NCBI RefSeq assembly: GCF_001570605.1
Contig: NZ_BBXG01000033.1
Coordinates: forward strand, 1 to 42,729
Length of the DNA: 42,729 nt
Reading direction: 5' to 3'
Source of the DNA: Herbidospora cretacea
GTDB lineage: Bacteria; Actinomycetota; Actinomycetes; Streptosporangiales; Streptosporangiaceae
The first letter of the stretch is position 1. Every line of letters starts with the position of its first letter. The notes below the pieces were generated by a model that ran no database searches, was not told the DNA's origin, and saw only the letters and a list, made by a program, of their open reading frames with translations. The translations under genes and the position numbers were made by a program. Shown piece by piece: positions 1 to 7,452 of this stretch.

Positions 1-516
1 CTCCTGCACTACCGGGCCGGCTTCGTCTTGACGGGTGATTCGCCCCTTTGGCGTAGCCCCTTTTCCTGGTCGAGGGCCTCGGCCAGCGCTGCGGCCAGCT
101 CGCCGTCCAGGACCATCCCGGCGGCGTGCTGATGCGCCCGGACAGTCGTGGAGTCCACGCTGATCAGTCCCAGATCGACCTGCCCACGAGCGGCGGCCTC
201 GGCGATCATCGCCTGCATCAGGTCTTCGAAGACACCGGCCTTGGCCCAGGACCGGAACCGGTCATAGGCGGTGGACCACGGCCCGTACTCCACCGGCAGG
301 TCCCGCCACGGGCTGCCCGTCCGGAACCGCCACATCACGGCATTGAACTGATGCCGCAGGTCCGGGATCGGGCCCCGCTCACCCAAGGGCAGGTGAGGCT
401 CGATCAAGGACCACTCTGCGTCGTTGAGGTCTCCACGCGCCATGGCGATGACCTATCAGGACCTGCAGATCACCCGCACGCGAATCCCTCTGATCTCAAC
501 TCCGTACAGGCCCTAG
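1..516 (-). mobile_element. IS5-family insertion sequence, one end only
   Basis: The segment carries the first transposase reading frame and its upstream terminus; the rest of the element lies left of the window. The likely terminal repeat is at 491-513, reading inward from GGGCCTGTACGGAG on the minus strand. It abuts a CTAG (513-516), a target type used by IS427-group members of the IS5 family. Just beyond it begins a WD40 coding sequence that has no 5' end, so the element probably landed inside that gene. The exact boundary is inferred, because the other end is not visible. Confidence 0.7.
9..443 (-). CDS. IS5-family transposase, N-terminal frame (orfA)
   Basis: This 144-residue frame has the N-terminal domain of two-frame IS5/IS427 transposases: LNDAEWSLIEPHLP at the start, then WRFRTGSPWRDLP and YGPWSTAYDRFRSW near residues 38-66. 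The segment ISVDSTTVRAHQHAAG near residue 95 carries the first catalytic Asp. The frame stops after KTKPAR, before the second Asp and the Glu. On the minus strand an AAAA-GGGG run at 64-57 offers a site for the frameshift that makes the full DDE enzyme in this group. The second frame is outside the window, so activity cannot be judged. The ATG at 443 is a normal family start. Confidence 0.85.
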   Translation of the reverse strand: MARGDLNDAEWSLIEPHLPLGERGPIPDLRHQFNAVMWRFRTGSPWRDLPVEYGPWSTAYDRFRSWAKAGVFEDLMQAMIAEAAARGQVDLGLISVDSTTVRAHQHAAGMVLDGELAAALAEALDQEKGLRQRGESPVKTKPAR

Positions 517-518
517 TA

Positions 519-1196
519 CGGCCACGACACCATCCTCTGGCAGGTGGGGAGAATCCGCGTGAGCTCGCCCACATCCCGCGCGAGTACAACCGGGAGGTGA
601 CCTTCAGCCCCGACGGGACCCTGCTGGCCCTGGCCGGATACGTCTCCCAGGTGGAGCTGTGGGACGTCGGCAACCCGGCCGACCCGCGACGGAAGGACGT
701 CCTGCCGAGGCGGCACACCGGCGAGGTCTACGACGCGGCCTTCAGCCCGGACGGCACCCTGCTGGTCACGGCCTCCGACGACGCGACAGCGGGGTTGTGG
801 CGCGTGACCGACCCCGGCAACCCGGTCTGGCTCGCCTCGATGGAGCGGCACACCTCCTCGGTGTACGTGGCGGCGTTCTCCCGGACGGCCCCGTTGGTGG
901 CCACCGCCGGCTTCGACGAGACGACGATCCTGTGGGACATCACCATCCCGGAGTCACCCCGCCAGATCGGCATGCTCACCGGCCACGGCCTGCCGGTCTC
1001 ACCGATCGCCTTCCACCCGGGCGGCGACGTGCTGCTCACCCAGGACAACACCAGCCGGACCGTCCTGTGGGACATCGCGGAGCTGGTCAGGGTGGTCCGC
1101 GACCCCCTCGGGCGGGCCTGCGCGATCGACGGCGGCCCGTCCCCCGCCGAATGGCGGCGCTATGGCGGCGCGACACCCCTCGATCCCTGCGGCTGA
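519..1196 (+). pseudogene. WD40-repeat protein, 5'-truncated by the IS and frameshifted
   Basis: Four blades are visible, with FSPDGTLLALAG, FSPDGTLLVTASDD and VATAGFDETTILWDI motifs. The tail ACAIDGGPSPAEWRRY is the usual C-terminus of actinomycete WD40 regulators. The start is missing: coding similarity begins right after the IS5 end with GHDTILWQVG in one frame. It then continues as NPRELAHIPRE in another frame, so a small indel lies near 548-552. Full-length relatives carry several more blades and often a protease or NB-ARC domain at the N-terminus. The fragment has no start of its own and is probably not expressed. Confidence 0.75.
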
Positions 1197-1232
1197 CCTG
1201 CTGACGAAAAGGCGGATGGACAGGACGCCGTC

Positions 1233-3851
1233 TCAGCGCGCCACGGTGAGACCGCCGATCGCCGCGGTCAGGCGCTCGTGGTAGGTCAGGCCGCCGGTGA
1301 CGTCCAGCTCGAACACGTCGCGCGGCAGCAGGCCGTTGTCGGTCACCGTGATCCGTACCGTCGCGGGGGCTCCGTCGATCTGGCCCCTGGCCTTGATGAT
1401 CGCCCGGTTCCCGCGGACCACCGTCCAGTCGATCGAGGTGGCGGTCACGGTCTTGGTGCCGATCTGGGCGGTCAGCCAGCCGATCGGGCGGCCCAATAGG
1501 TAGGACCCCGCCGGCTGGACCGTCACCGTCGTCCCCCGGGCGTCCCGGCCGATGGCCAGGCCGCTGAGCCGGCCGCGCGGGTCGAACACGGCCAGTTCCG
1601 TCGTGGACGGCGGCGCGGTGAAACGGCCGTCGTTCACAGCAAGGGCGGCCGACCACACCTCGGCTCCCGCCGGGATCGGGATCGGCGTGCCCAGCGGGCC
1701 GGTCACGGTGACCGGGGCGGCGGCTGCCGTCGAGGACAGCGTGGGCGTCAGGGTGGGCGTCAGGGTGGCGGTGACGGTGACCCCGGTCAGGTCGGCGGGG
1801 GTGCCGTCCGCCTCCTGGGTCGCGGTGACGACGAGGGCGGCGTTCCCGGTCGGCTGGGCGCCCTGGCTGGTGACGTTCAGGGTCACCTTCTCCGGGCGGG
1901 AGGTGAAGGGCACCCGGAGTGAGGCGGCCGTGTAGGTGGCGTCGCCCGGTGTGGTGACCCGGATGACGTGGGAACCGGGTGAGGGCACCGTGAGCGGCAC
2001 GCGCGCAGCGCCGTCGGGACCGCTGGTGACCGTGACCTCCTGGGTGCCGAAGGTGAACGTGACGGGGACCCCCGCGACCGGTGCGCCGGTGATGTCGTCG
2101 CCGACCGTGACGGACGCGGTGGCCGGGTCGGAGTAGTCGGCAGCGGTGTCGCCCGTGTAGGTCAGGGCCAGCCGCCGCTTGGGCACCTCGGCCAGGAACC
2201 GGTAGTCGGTGCGCACATCGGTGTCGCTCGTGCTGCGGCCGGTGGCCGTGAGCGTGTTGCGGGTGTAGCCGACGCCGGTGGGCGCGGTCACGTTGATCGT
2301 GGCGGTGGCCCGCTGGCCGGGGGCGAGTGTCATCGTCTGCTTGGTGGCGGTCCAGCCGGTGTCGCCCAGGACGGTGAACTCGAAGGTGTCGGTGGCTTCA
2401 CCGGTGTTCATGACGGCGTACGCGATGGGGAGCGACGCCCCCTGCGAGATCGTCGGGTGCGGTGCGTTGCCGTCCGGGCCGGCCGGGTCGACCAGGACGC
2501 CGGGACCGCGGACGTCGAGGTAGACCTGTGAGTGCCACTCGGACGTGGTGTTCGCGTAGAACGGGCGTCCGATGGCGCGGACGGCGACGCCGGCGGGGCT
2601 GCCGTCCGCCCAGGGACGGTCCATCGTGCGCTGCGGGGTACGGGTGTCGGCCGGGTCCCAGGCGTCGGTGTCGTTGCCGCCGCCGCACACCGGGGGATTC
2701 TCCACGTCGTCCTCGTCGACGCGACCGTCGCCGTCGTTGTCGGCGTTGTCGCGCGGGTCCTCGTCCTGTCTGCCGTCCACGTCCTCATCGACGCAGCCGG
2801 GGGTGCGCACGCCGTCGGGGCGCAGCAGTTCCACCCCGCGCGCGGTCTCCGATCCGGCCGTGTAGTGACGTTCGTCGACTCGCCAGACGACCACGCCGCT
2901 GTCGGGGACGTCCTGGTCGTAGGTGCCGGCCCGGGGTGCCCGCGCCTGGACCAGGAAGTAGTCGTCGACGCCCTTGGCCGGGTCGTACAACAGGTAGGAG
3001 GTGTCGATGACGGAGGCCGACAGGTCGACGTAGCGGTCCTTGGTGACCACGGTGGGCGTCTGGCCGCCCAGGTGCATCCGGATCCAGGGGCCGGGACGCT
3101 GCCAGCGCTCGCCGCCGCCGCAGGTGGGACCAGCCAGATCCCAGCTGCCGACGCCCCAGCCGTAGTGGTCCTCGATGTCGTACATCTGGTGAGCGAGCTC
3201 GTGGGCGAACGTCAGGCTGTTGGTCTGGCTGCCGCCGTCGGCCGTCCGGAAGGCGACCGTCTTGCCGTCCAAGGTGCCGCCGGAGGCGACGCCGCGTGTC
3301 TGCCCGCAGGCGTCGGTGCCGGGCCTGGAGGTGAAGATCGTGATCACGGCCAGCTCGGAGTCGTCCACGTCACCGTCCCCGTCGGCGTCGTAACGGGCGA
3401 AGTCGACGTACGGGTCGGCCAGTTCGAGCATCTTCCTGCGCCGCACGCCGGGGTCCAGCGCGATCGCGGGCGCAGACTGGCCCATGTTCACCATCACCAC
3501 GCCGTTGTCGCGTTCGCCGTATGTCTCGACCGCCGGGACCAGGACACCGAGGGAGTTGGCCAGGTAGTAGTCGCTGACCGTGCCGAACTCGTTGATGGGG
3601 AAGATCTTGTCCCGCGCACCCGCCTCGCTGAGGTTCAGGAGGTCGTCGAATCGCGCGTACAGAACCAGCAGCGGGATCAGCGTGTCGCCGCGGTCATGGA
3701 ACAGGGCCGAGTGCGGCCGCCCGGGGTGGGCGAAGTCGGGCAGCGGGTAGGGATAGGCTCCCTCGGCTCTGGCGGGTGCAGCCGTCAGCAGGCTCGCCGT
3801 GAGTACGGCCGTCAGGACGCCGCACAGGGCGGCCAGGCGCGATCGGGACAT
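1233..3851 (-). CDS. Secreted M6-type zinc metalloprotease with Ig-like C-terminal domains
   Basis: This 872-residue protein begins with a signal peptide (MSRSRLAALCG, a hydrophobic core, then APARAEG). The catalytic domain contains FAHELAHQMYD near residues 215-225, the HExxH zinc motif of M6 (immune inhibitor A-like) proteases. An acidic insert at about 354-385, rich in D-x-D-x-D units (DNDGDGRVDEDD), looks like thrombospondin-3/dockerin-type calcium loops. Downstream are a NEW3-like beta domain near 470-560 (NTGEATDTFEFTV, LAPGQRATATINV), an Ig-like repeat with GAPVAGVPVTFTF, and a further beta-rich tail. A GGGAGG ribosome site stands 8 bases before the ATG. It probably degrades extracellular protein; the substrate is unknown. 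Confidence 0.85.
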   Translation of the reverse strand: MSRSRLAALCGVLTAVLTASLLTAAPARAEGAYPYPLPDFAHPGRPHSALFHDRGDTLIPLLVLYARFDDLLNLSEAGARDKIFPINEFGTVSDYYLANSLGVLVPAVETYGERDNGVVMVNMGQSAPAIALDPGVRRRKMLELADPYVDFARYDADGDGDVDDSELAVITIFTSRPGTDACGQTRGVASGGTLDGKTVAFRTADGGSQTNSLTFAHELAHQMYDIEDHYGWGVGSWDLAGPTCGGGERWQRPGPWIRMHLGGQTPTVVTKDRYVDLSASVIDTSYLLYDPAKGVDDYFLVQARAPRAGTYDQDVPDSGVVVWRVDERHYTAGSETARGVELLRPDGVRTPGCVDEDVDGRQDEDPRDNADNDGDGRVDEDDVENPPVCGGGNDTDAWDPADTRTPQRTMDRPWADGSPAGVAVRAIGRPFYANTTSEWHSQVYLDVRGPGVLVDPAGPDGNAPHPTISQGASLPIAYAVMNTGEATDTFEFTVLGDTGWTATKQTMTLAPGQRATATINVTAPTGVGYTRNTLTATGRSTSDTDVRTDYRFLAEVPKRRLALTYTGDTAADYSDPATASVTVGDDITGAPVAGVPVTFTFGTQEVTVTSGPDGAARVPLTVPSPGSHVIRVTTPGDATYTAASLRVPFTSRPEKVTLNVTSQGAQPTGNAALVVTATQEADGTPADLTGVTVTATLTPTLTPTLSSTAAAAPVTVTGPLGTPIPIPAGAEVWSAALAVNDGRFTAPPSTTELAVFDPRGRLSGLAIGRDARGTTVTVQPAGSYLLGRPIGWLTAQIGTKTVTATSIDWTVVRGNRAIIKARGQIDGAPATVRITVTDNGLLPRDVFELDVTGGLTYHERLTAAIGGLTVAR

Positions 3852-4018
3852 CGGGGTGCCTCCCGGGAAGGATCGAGGTCTCGAACGATCCCCGGTCCGG
3901 CGGGCGGCTCCCAGCGGGGTAGCCCTCCGGTCGCGGGCGTGCCAGCCCGCGAAACGCCCATCGCCGACCAGGCGGGCCGGCCCGAGACTCGAAGGACACG
4001 GGCCGGTCCGCGAGTGGA

Positions 4019-4381
4019 TCAGCTCTTGCGGATCAGCCCGTTGTTGGTCCAGCCCGTCACGACGCCGGACCCCGACGAGACCAGGTAGTCGTCACGGAGG
4101 TCGCCGTTGAAGTCGGCCAGGTAGAGCTGGTCGCGGGTCGCGCCGACACCGGCCGCGATCTGGCCTTCGGTGATCCAGGTCGCACCGCCGCCGCCACGGT
4201 TGTTGCGCCAGGCCCAGATCAGGCCGTGCTCGTTGACCAGCAGGTAGTCGTCCCGCTTGTCGCCGTCGATGTCGGCGAAGTCGATCAGCGAGGCGGCGAC
4301 GCCGAAACCTGAGGCGACCTCCTCTTGGGACACCCAGGACACCCCGCCGCTACCGCCGGGGATGTTGAGCCAGGCCTGCAC
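4019..4381 (-). pseudogene. FG-GAP/VCBS repeat fragment, probable C-terminal remnant
   Basis: The 120 residues contain two FG-GAP-like units, DFADIDGDKRDDYLLV and LADFNGDLRDDYLV, which in intact proteins form calcium-binding beta-propeller blades of secreted proteins. There is no signal peptide. The only candidate start is a GTG, preceded in frame by arginine-rich codons back to a TAG near 4467, so the piece looks like the 3' end of a larger gene. It lies on the same strand as the metalloprotease and just beside a mobile-element scar, which could explain the loss of the front part. Expression as a short protein cannot be excluded. Confidence 0.55.
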
Positions 4382-4460
4382 CCTGTGCCTGCGCGCCGAC
4401 CGGCGGGCCCGAAGATACGCCCGGGAGGCCGCTCCGGTCGACCGCGCTGCTTCAATATCC

Positions 4461-4484
4461 GCCTATTGATAGTGCCCAGGCCAG
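4461..4484 (+). repeat. Direct repeat copy A (partner at 5511-5537)
   Basis: The core ATTGATAGTGCCCAGGCCAG differs from TTTGATAGCGCCCAGGTCAG at 5518-5537 at only three positions, and both are preceded by GCCT. The two copies flank about 1 kb that contains one orphan gene. They may be ends of related insertion sequences or an attachment duplication. Confidence 0.55.
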
Positions 4485-4511
4485 CGAGGGGTTCCGCTAT
4501 CAAGTAGCGCT

Positions 4512-4536
4512 GCGCCAGACAGTTGTTGTCTGGCGC
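4512..4536. other. Perfect 10-bp hairpin with TGTCAGT repeats beside it
   Basis: GCGCCAGACA and its exact complement are separated by five bases (GTTGT). Three copies of TGTCAGT follow at 4546-4552, 4566-4572 and 4577-4583. The 4440-4892 stretch has no convincing gene and is less GC-rich than its surroundings around 4500-4620. The hairpin could be a terminator or a recombination/binding site; nothing decides between these. Confidence 0.5.
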
Positions 4537-4892
4537 GCCTCTACCTGTCAGTACGAACACGTATTTGTCAGTGAAGTGTCAGTCGAGGCCTACCTAGTTG
4601 ACAGTAGCCCGCCTTCACAGCTCTAACCAGGGGTGACTTCATACGTCACCCGCGCGGCCACGGCTAGGGCGGGGGCAGGGCGGCGGCCCGACCCGGGCCG
4701 GTACGGAGTGTCACGAAGGCCTTCACCGGCAAAGGCCCCACCCTGTCGGCCAGGCCGAGACATCACACCTGCTGGGCCGGATACGGGAGACAACCGGTCA
4801 GCCAGGAGCGGACGACTCCTCGACGAAGCACAAGTCCTCTTCTGACGGCTGGGGACGCTGCACGAACAGCGGAATCCTGGCGTCGCCGGGCG

Positions 4893-5408
4893 CTACCAGC
4901 CGCCGGAGTCGCCGCCGTAGTGAGTGCGAAGGGTCTGTGCGGTGTCCGCGGCTATACGCACTGCCCCGCGGATCTCGCAGGGCAGATCCGGGTCGGCGGC
5001 CAGGGGCGCGGTCGCGGTGTGCAGCGCCGCGCCGAGGGTGATCATCGCCGAGGCGATCGGCTCGATGTCCTCGGGTGTGGAATCCCGCAGTTCGTCCTCG
5101 ACGATGTCGGCCAGTTCTATTAAGTCGGGATCGCTGGCCCCGGCCGAGTAGCGACGCATCACTGCCGGGCCGAGCACCTCGCGGAGTATCGCCAAGGTCC
5201 GAGCGCAATGCTCGGCACAGATGGCGAAGGCGTCGCGGCGAGGTAGCGCGTACCGGTCCAGCAGGTCGCTGACCACCCCGCCGGCTGCGAACCCTCGCGC
5301 GGCCTGGGCGAGCAGTACAGGAGCGGGTAGAGACGGCTGGTCATCCCGGCCGACGGATGACGTTGCAGTGACGATATCGGTGGCCAAGCCGTTTAACCGG
5401 GTGACCAT
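4893..5408 (-). CDS. Hypothetical protein, unknown family
   Basis: I do not recognise this 171-residue protein. It is predicted mostly helical and soluble, with a conserved-looking core (LLDRYALPRRDAFAICAEHCARTLAIL), acidic helices in the second half (LADIVEDELRDSTPEDIEPI) and no membrane segment or signal peptide. The ATG at 5408 was chosen because GGGGAG lies upstream at a usable distance. A GTG at 5450 would add 14 residues, but no ribosome site precedes it. Longer extensions run into an IS end and are not believable. It sits alone between two copies of a short repeat and beside transposase debris, so it may be cargo of a mobile segment. Confidence 0.5.
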   Translation of the reverse strand: MVTRLNGLATDIVTATSSVGRDDQPSLPAPVLLAQAARGFAAGGVVSDLLDRYALPRRDAFAICAEHCARTLAILREVLGPAVMRRYSAGASDPDLIELADIVEDELRDSTPEDIEPIASAMITLGAALHTATAPLAADPDLPCEIRGAVRIAADTAQTLRTHYGGDSGGW

Positions 5409-5510
5409 GCCGCCGACTCCCCGCGGTCCACCTACGCGAATCTCGGTCACGGCTTGACGGTACGCCGGACCGGGGTCGTCTGACGGTCGAACCCGATGGC
5501 GATCATCGAG

Positions 5511-5537
5511 GCCTCTATTTGATAGCGCCCAGGTCAG
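5511..5537 (+). repeat. Direct repeat copy B (partner at 4461-4484)
   Basis: Contains TTTGATAGCGCCCAGGTCAG, matching copy A at 17 of 20 core positions. It stands about 125 bases before the IS256-type transposase start, close to a GGTGGTGTAACTCC motif of the kind seen at ends of actinobacterial IS256-family elements. It may therefore mark the left terminus of that element. Confidence 0.5.
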
Positions 5538-5660
5538 GGGGGTGACGTCCCGTCGGTGGTGTAACTCCAAGCTTGTGAAGCGAGCCCCGGACACGGGGCG
5601 AGCCATCGTGTGACGGTCAGCGAGTTCCCGACCAAAGGTTCTCGCAAAGGACACCACACG

Positions 5661-6470
5661 ATGGCTCTGGACCAGTCTGCCCTGCTCGACCTGCTGGAGT
5701 CCCTCAAAGCCGCCGACGCCGACGACGTCATCCGCCACGCCCTGCAAGCCGTCCTGCAAGCCCTCATCGACGCCGAGGCCACCGCCGTCATCGGCGCCCC
5801 CCCCTCACCAGCGCACCGAGCACCGCCTCACCCACCGCAACGGTTACCGCGACCGGCTGCTCACCACCGCGGCCGGCGACCTGGAACTGAAGATCCCCAA
5901 GCTGCGGTCCGGGTCGTTCTTCCCTTCCCTGCTGGAACGCCGCCGCCGCATCGACCAGGCCCTGTTCGCCGTCGTCATGGAGGCCTACCTGCACGGCGTG
6001 TCCACCCGCAGCGTCGACGACCTGGTCAAAGCTCTCGGCGCCGAGTCCGGCATCTCCAAAAGCGAGGTCTCCCGCATCTGCGCCGACCTGGATGGCGAGG
6101 TCTCCGCCTTCCGCGACCGGCCCCTGGGGCACACCACCTTCCCGTATGTGTTTCTGGACGCCACCTACTGCAAGGCGCGGGTCAACCACCGGGTCGTCTC
6201 CCAGGCCGTGGTCATCGCCACCGGTGTCAGCGCCGACGGCCGGCGGGAGATCCTCGGCTTCACCGTCGGCGACAGCGAGGACGGCGCGTTCTGGACCGCG
6301 TTCCTGCGCTTGCTGAAAGCCCGCGGCCTGACCGGAGTGCAACTGGCCATCTCCGACGCTCACGCTGGCCTGTTCGCAGCGCTGCGCGCCGTCTTCCTCG
6401 GCGCATCCTGGCAACGATGTCGCGTTCACTTCATGCGCAACGTGCTCTCACGCGTCACGAAGGGATCATC
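5661..6470 (+). pseudogene. IS256-family (mutator) transposase, frameshifted and 3'-truncated
   Basis: The frame opens at ATG 5661 behind AAAGGA and reads as a mutator transposase to VIGAPP. A run of eight C at 5797-5804 then shifts the frame; seven C would restore GAPPHQRTEHRLTHRNGYR. The second frame carries VFLDATYCKARV (first catalytic Asp), AISDAHAGL (second Asp) and WQRCRVHFMRNVL. Similarity fades at GSSEMV near 6470, where the sequence passes into a tyrosine recombinase. The C-terminal part with the catalytic Glu is missing, so the element cannot encode an active enzyme even if the C-run error were corrected. Confidence 0.85.
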
Positions 6471-7213
6471 AGAGATGGTCGCACCGGCCAGCCCGCCACC
6501 GAGGCCGCCCGGCTCGCCCTGCGCGCCCACAAGAGACGCCGCGCCACCAGCGGAAACGGCCGCCGTCAGGCGCCGCCGCTGACCATCCCAGACCTACGCG
6601 CCATGATCGACGCCTGCGACCTGACCACCGTGACCGGGCTCCGCGACCGGCTGCTGCTGGTACTCGGGCTGGCCCTGATGGGCCGCCGCAGCGAGCTCGT
6701 CGCCCTGCACCGCGCCGACGTCCGTGAGGTTCCCGACGGGCTGGAGGTACGGATCGCCACCTCCAAGACCGACAAGGACTCCGCCGGGCAGACCGTCGCC
6801 ATCCCGCGCGGCAGCCACCGCTCACCGACCCAGTCGCCGCCCGGCGCGACTGGCTACAGGCCCTGGACCAGGCCGAACAGCACGGCCACGGCGGCGCCCC
6901 GGACGCCGTGCCGGGAGGCGGGCGGCGGCTGCGCCGGATCGACCGGCACGGCACCATCGGCCCCTCGCTGACCGGCGAGTCGGTGAACACCATCGTCGGC
7001 GATCTGGCCGTCCGGGCCGGGGTTCCCAACGCCGGGACGGTCACCGCGCACAGCCTGCGCGCGGGGGGAGCGACCGTCGCCTACGCCGCCGGCGTCCCGG
7101 TCTCGGTCATCGCCGCGCACGGCCGCTGGGCACCTAACTCCCCGGTGGTGCTGGGCTACATCCGCGCGGTGGACCGCTGGCGCGACAACGCGATGCGCAA
7201 CGTCGGCCTCTGA
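6455..7213 (+). pseudogene. Tyrosine recombinase/integrase, N-terminally truncated and frameshifted
   Basis: The catalytic domain is recognisable: GLALMGRRSELVALHRADV holds the first Arg, ATSKTDKDSAG the Lys, TAHSLRAGG the HxxR pair, AAHGRW the second His and VLGYIRAV the nucleophile Tyr. About 100 N-terminal residues (the core-binding arm domain) are replaced by the IS256 remnant. A one-base deletion near 6815-6825 shifts the reading: TVAIPRGSH in the first frame continues as LTDPVAARRDWLQALDQAEQ in another. All catalytic residues survive but are split over two frames. Repeats directly downstream look like former recombination or binding sites. Confidence 0.8.
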
Positions 7214-7247
7214 CGGCGAGACTCACTCACGTTGGCCGTGGCTCCGT

Positions 7248-7287
7248 TGTGTCAAAAAGTCCGCGTCATGTGTCATCTAGTCCGCGT
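7248..7287 (+). repeat. Two 19-bp direct repeats with 21-bp period
   Basis: TGTGTCA-nnn-AGTCCGCGT occurs at 7248-7266 and again at 7269-7287, identical except for the three central bases. A 21-bp period places both on the same face of the helix, as expected for tandem protein sites. A partial third copy (ATCATCTAGCGCC) lies near 7372-7384. An inverted copy of TCCGTTGTGTCA (7243-7254) lies at 7387-7398. The array starts 35 bases after the recombinase stop codon. Confidence 0.7.
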
Positions 7288-7404
7288 TCTACAGCTCCGA
7301 CTCCAGTCACATGGAGCTTGGCGCTCATCTCGCGTCGACCCGCTTCCCTCATAACGAGGATTATGTTGGAAGATCATCTAGCGCCATGACACAACGGATC
7401 TCGT

Positions 7405-7436
7405 TTTTCGATTTTCTGTTTCCAGAAAATCGAAAA
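7405..7436. promoter_or_regulatory. 14-bp perfect inverted repeat, likely operator of the coiled-coil gene
   Basis: Arms TTTTCGATTTTCTG (7405-7418) and CAGAAAATCGAAAA (7423-7436) are exact complements with a four-base spacer. The AT-rich site ends 16 bases before the chosen GTG, where promoter or translation control would act. Autoregulation by the neighbouring DNA-binding protein is an inference. Confidence 0.7.
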
Positions 7437-7452
7437 TGCTAAGGTGATCTTC

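Noticed and set aside
126-518. 5' extension of the WD40 frame on the plus strand
   Set aside because: This part is antisense to the transposase gene and has no WD40 similarity.
2532-4088. 518-residue plus-strand frame opposite the metalloprotease
   Set aside because: Shadow of the real gene on the other strand, with no family signature.
4633-4845. A 70-residue plus-strand frame
   Set aside because: Arg/Pro/Gly-rich, no ribosome site and no recognisable motif; typical of chance frames in GC-rich DNA.
5409-5759. N-terminal extension of the hypothetical gene on the minus strand
   Set aside because: It runs antisense through the IS256 end and start region; a ribosome site supports the shorter ATG start.
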